From Diprion similis (taxonomy: Eukaryota; Arthropoda; Insecta; Hymenoptera; Diprionidae), in NCBI RefSeq assembly GCF_021155765.1, contig NC_060105.1, positions 2,294,001 through 2,358,000 of the forward strand: a stretch of DNA of 64,000 bases, in the 5' to 3' direction. Below are positions 12,211 to 24,580 of the stretch, piece after piece (positions within the stretch are counted from its first letter, which is position 1; each line of letters begins with the position of its first letter). The notes under the pieces were generated by a model that saw only the letters and a program-made list of their open reading frames with translations, was not told the DNA's origin and ran no database searches. Both the position numbers and the translations under genes were made by a program.

Positions 12211-14499
12211 ATCGATTAATTAGTGGCTATCGCTATCGTAGCTTACCTAATCGATGAGACAGCTTACGAACTTTTCCCTCGTACGGTTTTCGAGATGGAG
12301 AATGTTGCTATAGTTTTTTCGAATCTTGCTATTCAAATGGCTCGAAATTCGAAGCACCGAACAGGCGCAGAATTTTATCAGTTCAAAGTTGAGAATATTC
12401 GGGTCGATTGGGACCAAAATCACAAAAATCCGTTGATCGGTTATCGAGATATCATCGAACGAAAAATTAACATTTGTGTGAAAATGTTTAACGGTGATGC
12501 ATTCTACACACGCCTCGAAAACGTGGTGATTTTCGGGTGAAAGTTCAACATTCCATCACTTTCGGGGTGATTATATAAAGTGCGTTCTCTTTTTCTCTTT
12601 CCCCCCGTCTTTCCGTTGAAAACAGAGTCGAAGCATGAGCTGGACAGATGAATAGTTTGAAATATGAAATTTCCCCAACTTTCTCCGTTTCTTTAAAATT
12701 CTACAAAAGGCACTACTGAGAAGCTTCGCGCTACGAACGTCTGCTCACGACACTCTGCACTTCTTCGCGTGTATTTTATTGTCATGCAAAGCTCTCTGCA
12801 GATCGGATAAATGCACTGGCGCGTGTTTTCTGTGCCTGCAGATGGTACGAGGTGAAATAAGAAGATACGCGCTGCAGGATTACGCAAATTTTATACAGTC
12901 ACGTAGGTATTGGGAATTTCACGTTGCAATGCGTCGTCTGGTGGAAAAAAATCGAACTAATCCACCCAGACAAACGGTAGATCGTTGACCGTGTTTTTTC
13001 GCGTGTGAATGGTAGAACAGGTATACATAATTGATTACATTTCACTGATTTATGTCAAATGAGTAATTGGAACCCCAAAGAATTACGATTTGCCTCGATT
13101 AAAATAAAAAACTTAGGTTATGTGCTGATAAAATGGCGCCGACAATCGGGCTCTGACGTCATGAGGACATTCTCCAATTCGTAACACTGCGCAGCCATGT
13201 GCGCATGTTCTACGTATACGTACGTACGTACGTACGTAAGTCGGATGCTGGTTCATTCAATATCCGCCCAATATTCTCTCCGTGAATGAAGAAAATTGAT
13301 GCACATTCATACGCGCTCGTAGCTCTGCACAGTTACGTGACAAAAATAGACGGAAAAAATTCCGATACCCTTATAACGTACAGTTTTGATTCGTTTTCAG
13401 TGTAGGTAATTCTAATTCTTTTTCTCTCTTTCATACCCGCGCATTTATTCGCTTTGCGCATCGTGTCCGACGTGAGTATGATATGCATGTATGTATATCA
13501 AAGTGGTTAAGAAAAAAAAACTACCGATTTTTTCTTTTTCAATCAAAATTACAAGTTTTCAGACTACTGTAATTTTTGTACAAATGATGATAACTATGCT
13601 TTCAAGCATCTAGCACGAGTCTAAAAAATACCTATTCAACAGGTTACGAGTATTTTAAATTTTATCGAAAGGTGAAATTTTCCCATGCTTATTGAGCGGG
13701 AAATGAAAATTTGGAGAGTCATCTGTTATGCTTTATCTCGAGAGCTCGTATTTTGGGAGACTCTTTTTTTCGATCAGAAGATAACATTCGAAGGGTTAAA
13801 AATGAAAAAAAGGGTTTTATTTTTGTTTTAACCACTCTAATACATTACATGTACTTTGAAAAACCGTTCAGACGTTGATTTTCTTTGAAGTAAAATCCTT
13901 GCTAAAATCGTCGAACGAAAATATATTAGGTATGTAACTAAAGAGCATATAATCATCAGGCTGAAGTTTGTAACGTTATTGTAAAAATGCAGGTTTTTAT
14001 AAAAATTCGTTATTTTGCAACTTTTGGAGTCCCTGAAGTTTCCAAAGCCGTTAGTAAGCTCGAACACACTCAGATATTGTAAATTCAACTTTTCCAGTTA
14101 TTCTAAATGTTCAAAATAGCAATTTTCATTTCAACCTTTCGCTACGTAACGTTACTCACTCCATCCTCGTAGTCAATCCACTTTCATCTCACCGCCGAAT
14201 GCAGGCCACCTTCCACTTCGATAGGTATGTACCTTGTACATGCATAGCTCTACATCCTGCAGAGAATCGTCCACGTAATAGAGGGCAGTGGCATAATTAC
14301 TCTGCGGTCCGCAGTCTGTATTGACCTGCAGGAATGGTCCTCGACTTCGCGGATTTATGATTGCTTATTCGCGGTTGCAATTACACCTCGCGTTTCATCG
14401 ACGCAGGTCGACGTGCTTGCAAAGCCGTTAGAGTCCGGGAGAAATTCCGTCGAGGAATTTTTAGTAAATAATAAAATAAAGCATTAAAAGTTTATCCAA

Positions 14500-14760
14500 A
14501 TTTTTCGGGGCAGGATCGTTTCTACAGAAGATATTTTGCCACAAATTTCGATTCTACATAATCATTTTGTCCTCCAATTAATCCAGACCCGATTCTACAG
14601 ACATATTATTCACAATTGTTCGTTTCTACATCTAAAAAAATTCGTCTGTAGAAACGAATTTTTAGGAGGATCTCTGTGGAAACAGGCCTAAAGTAATTCT
14701 GTAGAATCGAACTTTGTAGAAAATATCTTCAGTAGAAACGAAGTCGACTCGATTTTTCGA
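14500..14760. mobile_element. Short foldback element
   Basis: The arms GTTTCTACAGAAGATATTTT (from about 14519) and its near complement (ending about 14741) face each other, continuing inward with CGATTCTACA on both sides. The whole unit could fold into one imperfect hairpin. There is no ORF. Confidence 0.65.
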
Positions 14761-15110
14761 GGCTACATATAGAAAGACGTCGAAGTTGCAACTTTTCGCG
14801 GATCCATCCGTCCGGAAGTCCCAAAGTACCTAATTGAACAGCTCGGTGCAAGAAGAAAGATGACGCCTTGCTAAGTTCTGCAGAGATTCGCACGTGTCGT
14901 TGACGGCTTCTTTGTCTCGCCGCTTCGGAACCCGTGCCTGGAATTCAGGGGGCGGTATTAGCAGCTGCGAAATTATTCGCAGAAGGTATCCGGTTTCCCG
15001 GCGGGCGCGTGACTAAATCAACAGCTTTCGTAAATTGGCGAAAATTTGGGAAAAGGATCTTTTTACCGCGAGTAAATGTAAACAGCTTATTTCGAATACC
15101 TCAACCTCCT

Positions 15111-15156
<46 letters not shown>

Positions 15157-15791
15157 ACTCTTCATTTGATTTTATTTTATTAAATTATCATGTTATTTCT
15201 GTTCCATTACCGCGTACGTTTTGCCATGTCAACTTTTCCCCCTCGCGTCGGGGACTTTTTTCAATGCGAAAAAGTTACAATTCTAAATTGTAATTCTCTC
15301 GAAATTTTTCGGAGTAAAAACCAAACCACTTTAAATAAAACAAAAAAAAAAAAAAAAAATACAAAAAATTAAAGAAAGGTGTCTTAATTTTCTCGGATAA
15401 AATCAATTCACTTCTGTTCAAAAAAATTCACCGACAAAGTCTTGCATAATCAAAAAGCTTCTGAAATTTTCTTGCAGCAGGACAAAATCTTTCACCTGTC
15501 AGAGACGCTCGGTTTTCACTCCGAAAAGTCCCTCCTGTTTTTCCGAGTTCCTCTCGACGCACTTCGAGACTTCTTTCGGCACGAATGCTGATGAAAATTT
15601 CGGCGCTCAGAGACTCGCAATTATGAGCTGCACGTTAAGAAGAGCAAACAGAGTAAAAGTAGACTCAGATTCCCTCCGTTTTTATGTATATTCGCTACAT
15701 GCTAAAACCTACGCGCACTTCTACCGCTTCAACGAATCCTCGATTGAATTTCACAGATTGGTTTTTGATTGGATGCGATCCCCGCTGTCTT

Positions 15792-15822
<31 letters not shown>

Positions 15823-16233
15823 ATATATACACGTATAATACCTTGATTGAGATTCTCTCAAAGCTTGAGGTAGGATTGTGGACTGGATTTAAACGTGGAG
15901 ATTCGACGATGTTATACGAAAGTAGGGATAAAAAATCCGGAGAAAAGTATCCTGTACGTCACGAGGAGTTCGTCGATCGCCAGGAATAATTGAGCGAATG
16001 GATTTGTGCATACAGGGATGTGTGATCTGCACATGTATTATCCGATCACGTTTCAGGCGAGGGATTTTTTTGTCAAAGTTTTCAATTTCCGTCGATCGTA
16101 TCGGAGGATTTATCTTGCGGTGATATATGAACGTCAGATTGCGTTCCTGCAACGTCAATAAGAAACATCAACTTTTTAAGACTGATCCTGAAGGCAAGAA
16201 GGCAAAACTGTTTCTGTTACTACGAATTTTAGA
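14761..16233. other. Non-coding stretch with CT and TA microsatellites
   Basis: It contains a (CT)n tract at about 15114-15152, a poly-A block near 15342-15358 and a TA tract near 15794-15830. No supported exon was found. Confidence 0.5.
15114..15152. repeat. (CT)n microsatellite
   Basis: About 38 bases of uninterrupted CT. Confidence 0.9.
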
Positions 16234-16675
16234 GGCAGGGTTGAAGTTCTGAATTCGAAAAGTTCCGAAAGAGTCTAATTACGGATTAGTTTGTGGCGAA
16301 AGTTCAAGTAAAGGAAGTAAACATTTACGAAACGTCAAAGTTTCGAAATAAAAGATAGTTAAGATAGAGAAAAGTTCTGAAAAGTAAAGTTGCGATAGAG
16401 TCAAATTCCGAAAGTTAAAATATACTCGTACAGTGTGGTTTACTCAACGAGCGAGTGTGAAAGACGAGAAAAACCGAAAATCAGAATGACCAGCAATGAA
16501 AATGGTGAAATTTCAAATTTTAAAATTTTCCCATTTTCGCACTTTCGAAACTTTGATTTGTCGGAACTTTGAGCGTCGGGTTCAAGAATTCCGATTTCTC
16601 TACTTCAATTTTGCCTTAAAAAAAACTAATTATTAGGCGCTGTCGAAACTTTTGAAATTCGGAATTTCACCTCAG
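16234..16675. mobile_element. TTCCGA-rich MITE, copy 1
   Basis: The terminal inverted repeats are GTTGAAGTTCTGAATTCG on the left and TTTTGAAATTCGGAATTTC on the right. The interior matches the element at 57698-58179 in order: AAGTTC repeats, AAAATATAC, ACGAG/ATGAGAAAAACCG, and TTTTCGCACTTTCG. It has no coding capacity. A fragment of the same family is at about 32735-32805. Confidence 0.7.
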
Positions 16676-18061
16676 CTTCGAGCCCCCCAGACCTGAAATG
16701 AAATAAGGGAAAGTAAGGACCTTAAATTAGCCCCTCAAAAAATGTGGCAAGAACCGGAAGCTGGCCTTTCTTTCATCGAGGCTAAACTCAGCCTGCATTT
16801 TAGTACACAGCCTGCACGTAAAAGAAAACCGTGTCCCTTACGTAAGTATTTTTCTTTATACGGTTATTACAAGCATGGGAGGGGGTGATGGTGGCTGCAT
16901 ATAAAAACGCACCGCGTAATATGTGGGGTTTTTCGTCCACTCGCCGGAGGGCAAGGAGAGGGCGAAGGTTGAATCGCCTGGCAGTTGGCATCCGTTCAAT
17001 ATTCCGTGAAATTCATAATAATATGTCACTGGCTTCTGCGGGGTATAAATAGGGGTGTAGTATTTTTCCAGAAGGGAAGAATTTTGTTATTTATTCCACA
17101 TGATCGGCGCATCATGCCGATAATATTATTCTCTCCCTATTTTCGTATAGGGGAAGAATTATATGAATGGTTTCATATCGTTTTCCCAGACCTATAATGC
17201 AACGATTCTGCGAAGCAACAATGCGACGTAATTTTTTTAAATAAAAAATTCATTTCGGGGTGGAAAATGAGGACAAAATTATCACCTTTTCTACGTACGT
17301 TGATATATAGTTACTAGCAGCTATCGGCAAGCGAATGATTTTGCAAATTATTCGACGCCAGAGAGAAAGAGAGAAAGAGAGAGAGAAAAAGGAAGAAACT
17401 TTCCACCCCACAGGAAAAAGCTATGGTCGAATGATTGATATGTTTGGCTCCTTTTCGATGATTATGAGTGTTCTCTGCGGAAGCGAGAAATCGGCTGAAA
17501 TAATGCCGAGACATTCGACGATGCGGTTTGATCTTGCATACTTATATATATATATATATATATAAATCATTATCCGTGATTTTTGGAATTAAATTGCGAT
17601 AAGATTCGTATAGAAAATGGAGTAAAAGTTACTCGCGAATCATTAGAAACCCGTTTTTGCATCCTCAACTTATTATTATTATTATTACTATTATTATTAT
17701 CATTAATTATCATATTGTGGGCGAAAACAATTTTAGTTACGAAAATATTTATACGTCGAAGAGTTTATAAGCTGCGCCTTGAAATTCGTGAATTAATCAC
17801 CGACAGCCGACTTCTCGGCGCCATGCGTCAGAATGAAGGCTTATCGTCCAATCAGCGGATCGGGTAATTTAACAGGCGAATGATTCGATTGGCAGATGAT
17901 AATCGTAATGATTGCATCTCTGATTATAAAACCCCTTGGGAAGGATCTTAGATTATAAACATTATAATTTTCCCCGCTTTTTTTCCGGCTAGGTGAATAT
18001 TGTTCGTCGACGTACGTCGAGGAGCGTACGCGAACGATCTCCAAGAGGAGACAGAATATAT
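16676..18061. other. Non-coding stretch, no gene seen
   Basis: It includes a GA tract near 17360-17388, a TA tract at 17544-17565 and a TTA trinucleotide run near 17670-17700. ORFs here are repeat-driven. Confidence 0.45.
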
Positions 18062-18706
18062 GGTGCATTCTCCGTCAGAACGCACCGGAATAATAATTCG
18101 AATTTTTAATTCCATCAAAATTTTTATGGATGATTAAATTCTATGAGAAGAGTATTTACGATTTTTTTCTACATCTTTCGTCGTTCGTGCGTTCTTGAGA
18201 TATGAATTAAACAAATTTTTTTTTTTATAGAAAATTTACAACTTCTTGAAAAATTAACCAAATCAGGTGTTTGTTTTTGTTTTTCTTTTTTGGAAAATTT
18301 TCTTTTCAAATATACTTAAAAAAAAAAAAAAGAAATACAAAAGAAACGTGATTATTATCAATTTCGTATAATTTTTTCATTCAAAACACAAGGTTTTTTG
18401 TGAAAATTAATAAAAAAAAAAATTATGTCAAAAGCTCTTGAAATCGTGAAGTTCAAGTTTTAGATGAAAAAATCATACCGCAATTGATGATAATGACATT
18501 TTCTGTATTTTTTTACTCAAGGTATAGTTAGAAATAAAAATGTATAAAAACAAAAAAAAACACCTCATACGGTGAATTGATCAAGAAATTGTGAACTATC
18601 GGAGAACGAAAAAAAAAAAGAAATTCAAAAAATCATATCTCAAGAAGAAACGAACGACAAAAAAAATTCGAAATACTATTCTCGTGCTTTTTGACGGAGA
18701 ATGCCC
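18062..18706. mobile_element. Foldback element with GCATTCTCCGTC ends
   Basis: The left end GTGCATTCTCCGTCAGAACG pairs with the right end TTGACGGAGAATGCCC. Subterminal CATCTTTCGTCGTTCG (about 18172) and CGAACGACAAAAAAAATTCG (about 18650) also pair, as do the TTGAGATATG and CATATCTCAAG segments. The element lies in TATA-rich flanks. The interior is A/T homopolymer-rich with no ORF. Confidence 0.7.
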
Positions 18707-21700
18707 TATATAAGAAGCGGAGAATATTTTGGGAGCTGAACGAGGATAGAGGTTCAGTTTTCTGGCAGCGAACTGAAGGAAATGATCATCAGGTAAAAGG
18801 ATCAGCTGAACCTGACTGTCGGAATTTTTCCCGGAGGATTTTTAATTTCGTACAAAAGAAAATGGGCGCTTTGCTTCCTCCGCGATCCGAATCCCGAGAC
18901 TTTTCTTGCCCGCAGATATCCAAAGTGTAATTCCGAATTGCACTTTGCAAAAAACGTCCGTTCCGCCCAGTGTATAAGGTGAGACGAATAAAAATGGAAT
19001 TCGATTGTCGGGCTTAATGATAATATTTCGGTGCTTCTGCTTTTCTCAGGATCTTTTGATCCGTAAGACTCTGCGAGGATTTGGTGAACATCTTTGCTAT
19101 CTCGTCGAAAACGTGTCTCGTTTTCTCTTACCTTTCACAGATGCCTCGTCTCCGTCGTCCTTTATTCCTCGAGCTTTGCCGCATAATCATTTGCTCCGAA
19201 ACAGTGTTTCGTCTTCGACGATAAATCGCTTTATTATCAGGATTTATTACACGAAGATGCAGCCATCGAGCGAAAGACAATTTTGAAAACGTCACGACTT
19301 GTTAAATTGCGACGAGCTTTTTAAATCTCGTCCTTTTCCTTCGAAGACGGAACCTTCAGTATTCAAATAACATCTGTTTGCGCTGGAGAAATATAAATTA
19401 GGATTGAAATTACGAGGCAGAAGTTGTTGTCCTCGACGACAAAAGCGCCAATATCAAATCCCTCGTCATGCAACGTCGGGCTTTAACGCTTTAACGTTTT
19501 TTGTTATGAACAATCTTCCCGGAGGTAATTCCTTTGGGTTTGAATAATTCAGCCTAAATCCCAGCAGGATGCGGATGAGAGAAAGAACAAGAATTTTTCC
19601 GATCCGTTCTCCGATCCGTAAAAATTCGCAACACGCGCTTAATTCTTTGCGAAAATCAGACGTAACGCCGATTGCGATGATCGATTCCATCCGCGCTTCG
19701 CCTCGGAGAAAGAAAATGGATACACGTATAAGAATAATATCGTCGAAGCCGAGGAAAATAACGGATCTTGGCAGAATTAAGCCGACTTCGTTTTCAAGAG
19801 AAAAACCGCGGGGCGGAAAACACAGGATAAGAACTTCTTCCTCCTCTTTTTCTTTTCTTCTTCTTCTTCTTCTTCTTCTTCTTCTTCTATAGACAAGCCA
19901 AGTGACACGTGTACGAAAAGCGATACAACGGATTAAGGATGACACATCCTGCAGAAGGACTGTCCGGTAAATTGAGTTGTCCTCCTTGTCCTCCCCTTAT
20001 ATTCCTTCCGCGTATTTCCAGATCTGGTCCTTCGTCCTGTCCGTCTCCGAGTCCCAGTCTTCATTCTCCAAAGATTGGCTTTTATCCGGTAGTCCTGCCG
20101 AGTCTGTCCTACCCAAATGAAGGATGTTTAACGCGTCCTTTTTCCACAATCGGAATTAAACCTGAGCAGGAACTGTTCCTAGGAGTGACTGAAAAATGAC
20201 CCCGAAGAATTGATGGTGAAACGAAAATCTCCGAAAAGTCTGAGAATAAGGCGGTAGAATTAAATTACACAAAACGATTCCTTTTCCCACCAACTCCCAA
20301 GCTCGAGATAAATTCAATTTGCGTATAGAATTCTTGCTACTTTGCTTATCACTTATCATCAAAATCGTTGAAACAAAAATTCATTCTTCCCAATAATTAT
20401 CAAAATATATATTCACAATTTTAAAACTTCATTCAAGACTTTTTAATTTCCACCCCCTCGGCTTAAATTAAACTTGATTCGTGCTTTTCCAACATCTTTC
20501 TTCTCCCCCCACCCCCGTCGTCGTCGTGTAATATTTTCTCCGGCGCACGCCGTCGACGATTCCTCACCAAGAAAGCAATTCGGTGGCGCCGCGTTTTGCA
20601 TTATAGTGCAATTTCTCGCGAGCCCCTTATAATTTTCGATTATAAACCGGAGTTATGGGTCCTCGTGTAGTAGCGGTCATTTGCTGGGTCGAAAGGCGGC
20701 ACGCGATCTGCACCCTGCATGGCTAATCATTCGGTCCGTTGCAGCGTTTCCCTGGCTGCCGTGGTAGAATCGATATAATAGTCGGGCCGCGAGTATTATG
20801 GGGATCCCAACCCGTCATCGCCACGGGGTGCCCACTTCGCATCGACCGACCCTTCGAGGAGCTTAACACTCCAGAGACATTCTGCAGGTCGAGCTTGCGG
20901 CGGCGGCGGCGGAGCGATCAAAGCCGTGCGACACATTCCCGCAAAAGCATAGCGTTATAGGGAAAGAGGGGTGAGGAGGGGGGGGGCAGGATGGGGTGCC
21001 CTTAAAATTTTAGAAGACATTTTGTTTTTCAAATATTCAAATATCACTTCTGTAAACATTATTGAGCATTGTTTTAAATTTTCAAAAATTATTAAGACAT
21101 TTTTTTTTACACCTATTTGCATCCAATGATTATGTAAAATGTTAATTTTTTTTTTTTTTTTTTACTCGAATTACTCAGAAAACAAGTTTAATTTTATCAA
21201 ATTTGCTTTTATCTTCAGTTATTATTATAATTTTTTTTTTTTTTTTCTCATTTTTATTTTCTTTGGTTACAATTGCGGTAAGAAAGAGAAAAAAAAAAAA
21301 AAAAAAACAATTATTTAGCGTATTCGAGTTCTCGAAAACTAAGTATTTTCTTGAGTACCTCGTTTACCCCCCCCCCCCACCCCGCCCCCTCGCCAATTTT
21401 ACTACCGAGTTCCGCTCTCAGGCGGAGGTTTCGTTTGAGGCTGAAAACTAAGTTTTCGAAGGGTATAACGTAAGAGGAAGAAGAATAAGAAAAAAAGTAA
21501 AAACAGAAAATGAAAAAAAAAGAAAGACCGGCCTAATATAAGCCTCTTCGAGAGGCCATCGGGAATGCATTAGGTGCGATAGCGTGATACTCGAGGCTTC
21601 ATTCTTGCCCCGAAGATGAGAAGAAGTTGGTGAAAAATTCTGATTCGACGTAGCCGGTATACTCCGTTTATCAGAACCGCGATAAGTTATCCCTCCTTTG

Positions 21701-22354
21701 CGTCTCCGCCTCTTCATCGGCGTCGCATTTTCATCCCGATAACGCGCGACTTCCGGTGTCGATATCGAATCGCGCGGCTCTTTAGGCCTAAGTAGTTTTC
21801 GTTGAAAATGATGAGCGATCGATGTGACACGTTGCATCTTGGATTACAAGCTTATATACATTCACATTTTTATCGTCGGATTTGCAGGGAAATGAAGAGC
21901 TTTTTCGCAGCGACGAATCTGCGAAATTCATGAACTCCACTCGGAATCACTTACAATTAGTTATAAAGATGTACATGGAAACTGCGAAATGCTTTATAAT
22001 TATCTACTAATTATACCCAGAATAATAGAATAAGTAGCCAAAGGTAAAGTAATCAGTCGAGTCGCGATTCGCGTGCGTCTGGCAAGACTCCGTGACGTCA
22101 TTAATCCCGAGTCCGTAATAAAAAGTCTCGACTCATAATGGAGCCTTCGCCGCAGTGCGGCTAAGTTTTAGTAACTTTAGATTGGCTAATTTATAAAACC
22201 CGTCAGCTGTGAGATGTTGATTTTCAGTCTTGACTACCGGCTTGCAGAAAATGACTTCCCACGCCCTGCATGCGAATGCCGATACAAAAAAAAAGAATAG
22301 AAAAAAACTTACGATCCTTCGAATACAACTCATCCGCTGTATATACTATATATA
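18707..22354. other. Non-coding stretch with a GC-rich patch
   Basis: No exon is supported. A GC-richer patch at about 20560-20960 has several open frames on one strand but no splice or homology support. It includes a TTC trinucleotide run near 19857-19887 (read as poly-Arg on the opposite strand), a G run near 20979 and a C run near 21368. Confidence 0.45.
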
Positions 22355-22914
22355 TTAGGGTGGGCGAAAAAAAAAATGGTCGAGATATTAATATTAATAT
22401 TAAGAGGTGCCTCATCGCGATTTTTGATTTCCTATTTAAATTGTTAACGGAAAGATTTTTTTTTTTTATTTGGAATTTTCTTGTCTTGTAGCGAATAAGC
22501 GAGTTGTAAAAATCGATGCATATTCTTGTAGGAAATTGAACGATCTACAAATAAAGTCTGATGTGATTTTTCGCCAAGTCGATTCGTTTAAAAGTTATTC
22601 AAGATTAAAGTTCAACTTCAAATGATATACGAAATAGTAGCTCAAAAACATAAAACATCATATTTTTCGTGAAGTTCATCAAGTGTTTATTTTTTTTGAA
22701 AAACATAAAAATTTCTACGAAATACTAACAATTGTAGGGAAAATCGATTTTCCTTACATTTCGTAAAGATTTCGATGTTTTATCAAAGAACACTCGATGA
22801 ACTTCACGAAAAAAATTGATGTTTTATGTTTTTGAGCCATTGTTTCGTAATGAAATGTACAAAAAATTGTGGATGACATCGTTTAAACATTTTTTTTTCC
22901 TTGGCCCTCCCTAA
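22355..22914. mobile_element. Foldback element with TTAGGGWGGGC ends
   Basis: The left end TTAGGGTGGGCGAAAA pairs with the right end TTGGCCCTCCCTAA, in TATATA flanks. Internally, GCTCAAAAACATAAAACATC (about 22641) and GATGTTTTATGTTTTTGAGC (about 22819) are inverse complements, as are the CGTGAAGTTCATC segments beside them. It is a non-coding long inverted-repeat element. Confidence 0.75.
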
Positions 22915-24235
22915 TATATATATACTTTCTATACTAGATATAATATATATCGAGTAAAAATTACCGGCGCCGCTGTTAAACTCGAGTGCAAAGTTAAAAG
23001 CGCGGCGCAGTTCACGTGCCGGTTGTTAAACTTTTCCCCCAAGCGTTATAGGTATACGTATATGGGGTATTCCACGCCAACTCAACCAGTGTTAAGCCCC
23101 GACCATCTCAAAATCATTTAATTTTTTTTTCTAACATTCTACTCGGTAAAAAACGCGATGTAAATTTTCTTCATTTTTTTTGCCAATGAACCGTTTATTT
23201 TTTACATATATTCAAAGTCGATTGCGAATGCTTATTTTTAAAATTATGAAAAAATTCTCAAAAATACAGTGAATTTTTTTTCTATCTTTTGTTATCATGC
23301 ACCTAATTCGGAATTTGAAATTTTTTCGAAACATCCTAATATCTATATTATTCTATATACATATACCACGTACACGATGAATAATCGAGTCCTTCCACTG
23401 CAATTTTTTTTTCTTCTTCTTCTTCTCTTTTTCAATAAAATCGCAAATTGACACGACAAAAAGAAGAAAATCCAGAAAAATGAAAAGCGAAGTTCTCATC
23501 GAGGCAGCACGATAACGCGACTCGGGTCGACGGCGAGATCGTGCCTGAATCTACTTCTCAGGTGGTTAACTATGGGGCAAATTAGCCGCTATCAACGGCG
23601 TGCCTTGAAACTGTTTCAAAGTATATGCAAGCCTCTCTCTCTCTCTCTTTCTCTCTCCTCTCGCGTCGCGATCATTACTGGACCCGCCGGGAAGCTGTTG
23701 GAAAAGTCATTAGACCACGTCTCTAAACAGCGGATGCGTGGCTTACCATCCGAACATCTTCCGAATGCAGACTTCCGGTTTTCGCGGAGCTCGCGGACGC
23801 GTAATAAGGATAAGAATCAATTGATTTGGTTTAAACTGGAATCGTAAGTCGTAGGTATCGTTAGATCTAAGGTTTACCTATAGTCGTACGGGAAATAGCT
23901 GAAATGAGCTTGCTTTATACCCGCTGCTGAATTTCAATCGTTTTGTGGCCCAGCTACCTCACTCCGCCATCTGTAATTCACGAGCTGACCTTCCGACCTT
24001 CCATTTTCAACCCTTCCTGGTAATATAATACTCAAACGCGGTTCGAATTCTCACCGAACGTACGTGGATATGTAATACATATATACATATAAGGGTATAC
24101 AATCTAGGTCAATTTTCTAGGTTTAAATTTTCACCACAATAAGTCGAGGCTCGAAATTAAAATTGCATCGAATTTAAACTTGAAATCAAGACTTTTTTTT
24201 TCATTTCGTTCTGTATTCTATTTTCTAATTAGTGA
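22915..24235. other. Non-coding stretch, no gene seen
   Basis: It has T-rich DNA and a CT tract near 23630-23660. No supported exon was found. Confidence 0.45.
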
Positions 24236-24580
24236 ATAAAAAAAATAATCGATGTATCGGTCAATCGAGTCGAAAAAAATAATCTAACACGATTAGGTAT
24301 CGATTGAATCGTTAAAATTAATCGATTCATCGATTATTACGTTTTTTTTTTTTTTTTTTTTTTAAACGATGCATGTGAAACCGATATTTCATAAATTTCA
24401 GCACGTAGTCTGAACAGCGGAAAAGTGTTTTAATAATTTATAGTTTCGTTCGCGGGAGTGAAAAAAAAAAAAAAAAACGAAAACGAAAATCGAGAGTGAA
24501 AAACAATCGATTATATCTCCTTACAATGAATCGGTGAGAAAATAATCGAGTTAATCGAAAATCGATTATTTTTTCAAATC
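24236..24580 (+). repeat. ATCGAT-rich dispersed repeat, copy 2
   Basis: It has AATCGATTCATCGATTA, a T22 run, TTTAAACGATGCATGTGAAA and ACGTAGTCTGAA in the same order as 34660-35020, and ends with more TAATCGA motifs near 24540-24570. Confidence 0.65.

Larger units (their letters stand above)
4636..14499. other. Long non-coding stretch rich in low-complexity DNA
   Basis: No exon with supported splice sites or recognisable product was found. The long minus-strand ORFs at 6879-7527 come from CT/T-rich sequence. It holds GA tracts near 5442-5460, 7270-7325 and 7770-7810, TA-rich tracts near 7888-7910 and 8655-8710, poly-T near 6280-6298, a TACG tetranucleotide tract at about 13217-13238, and members of two dispersed repeats (9090-9220 and 11990-12210). 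Confidence 0.5.

Noticed and set aside
12223..12540. 105-codon plus-strand ORF
   Set aside because: It directly abuts the ATCGAT repeat, the start lies in repeat-like sequence, and there is no recognisable product.
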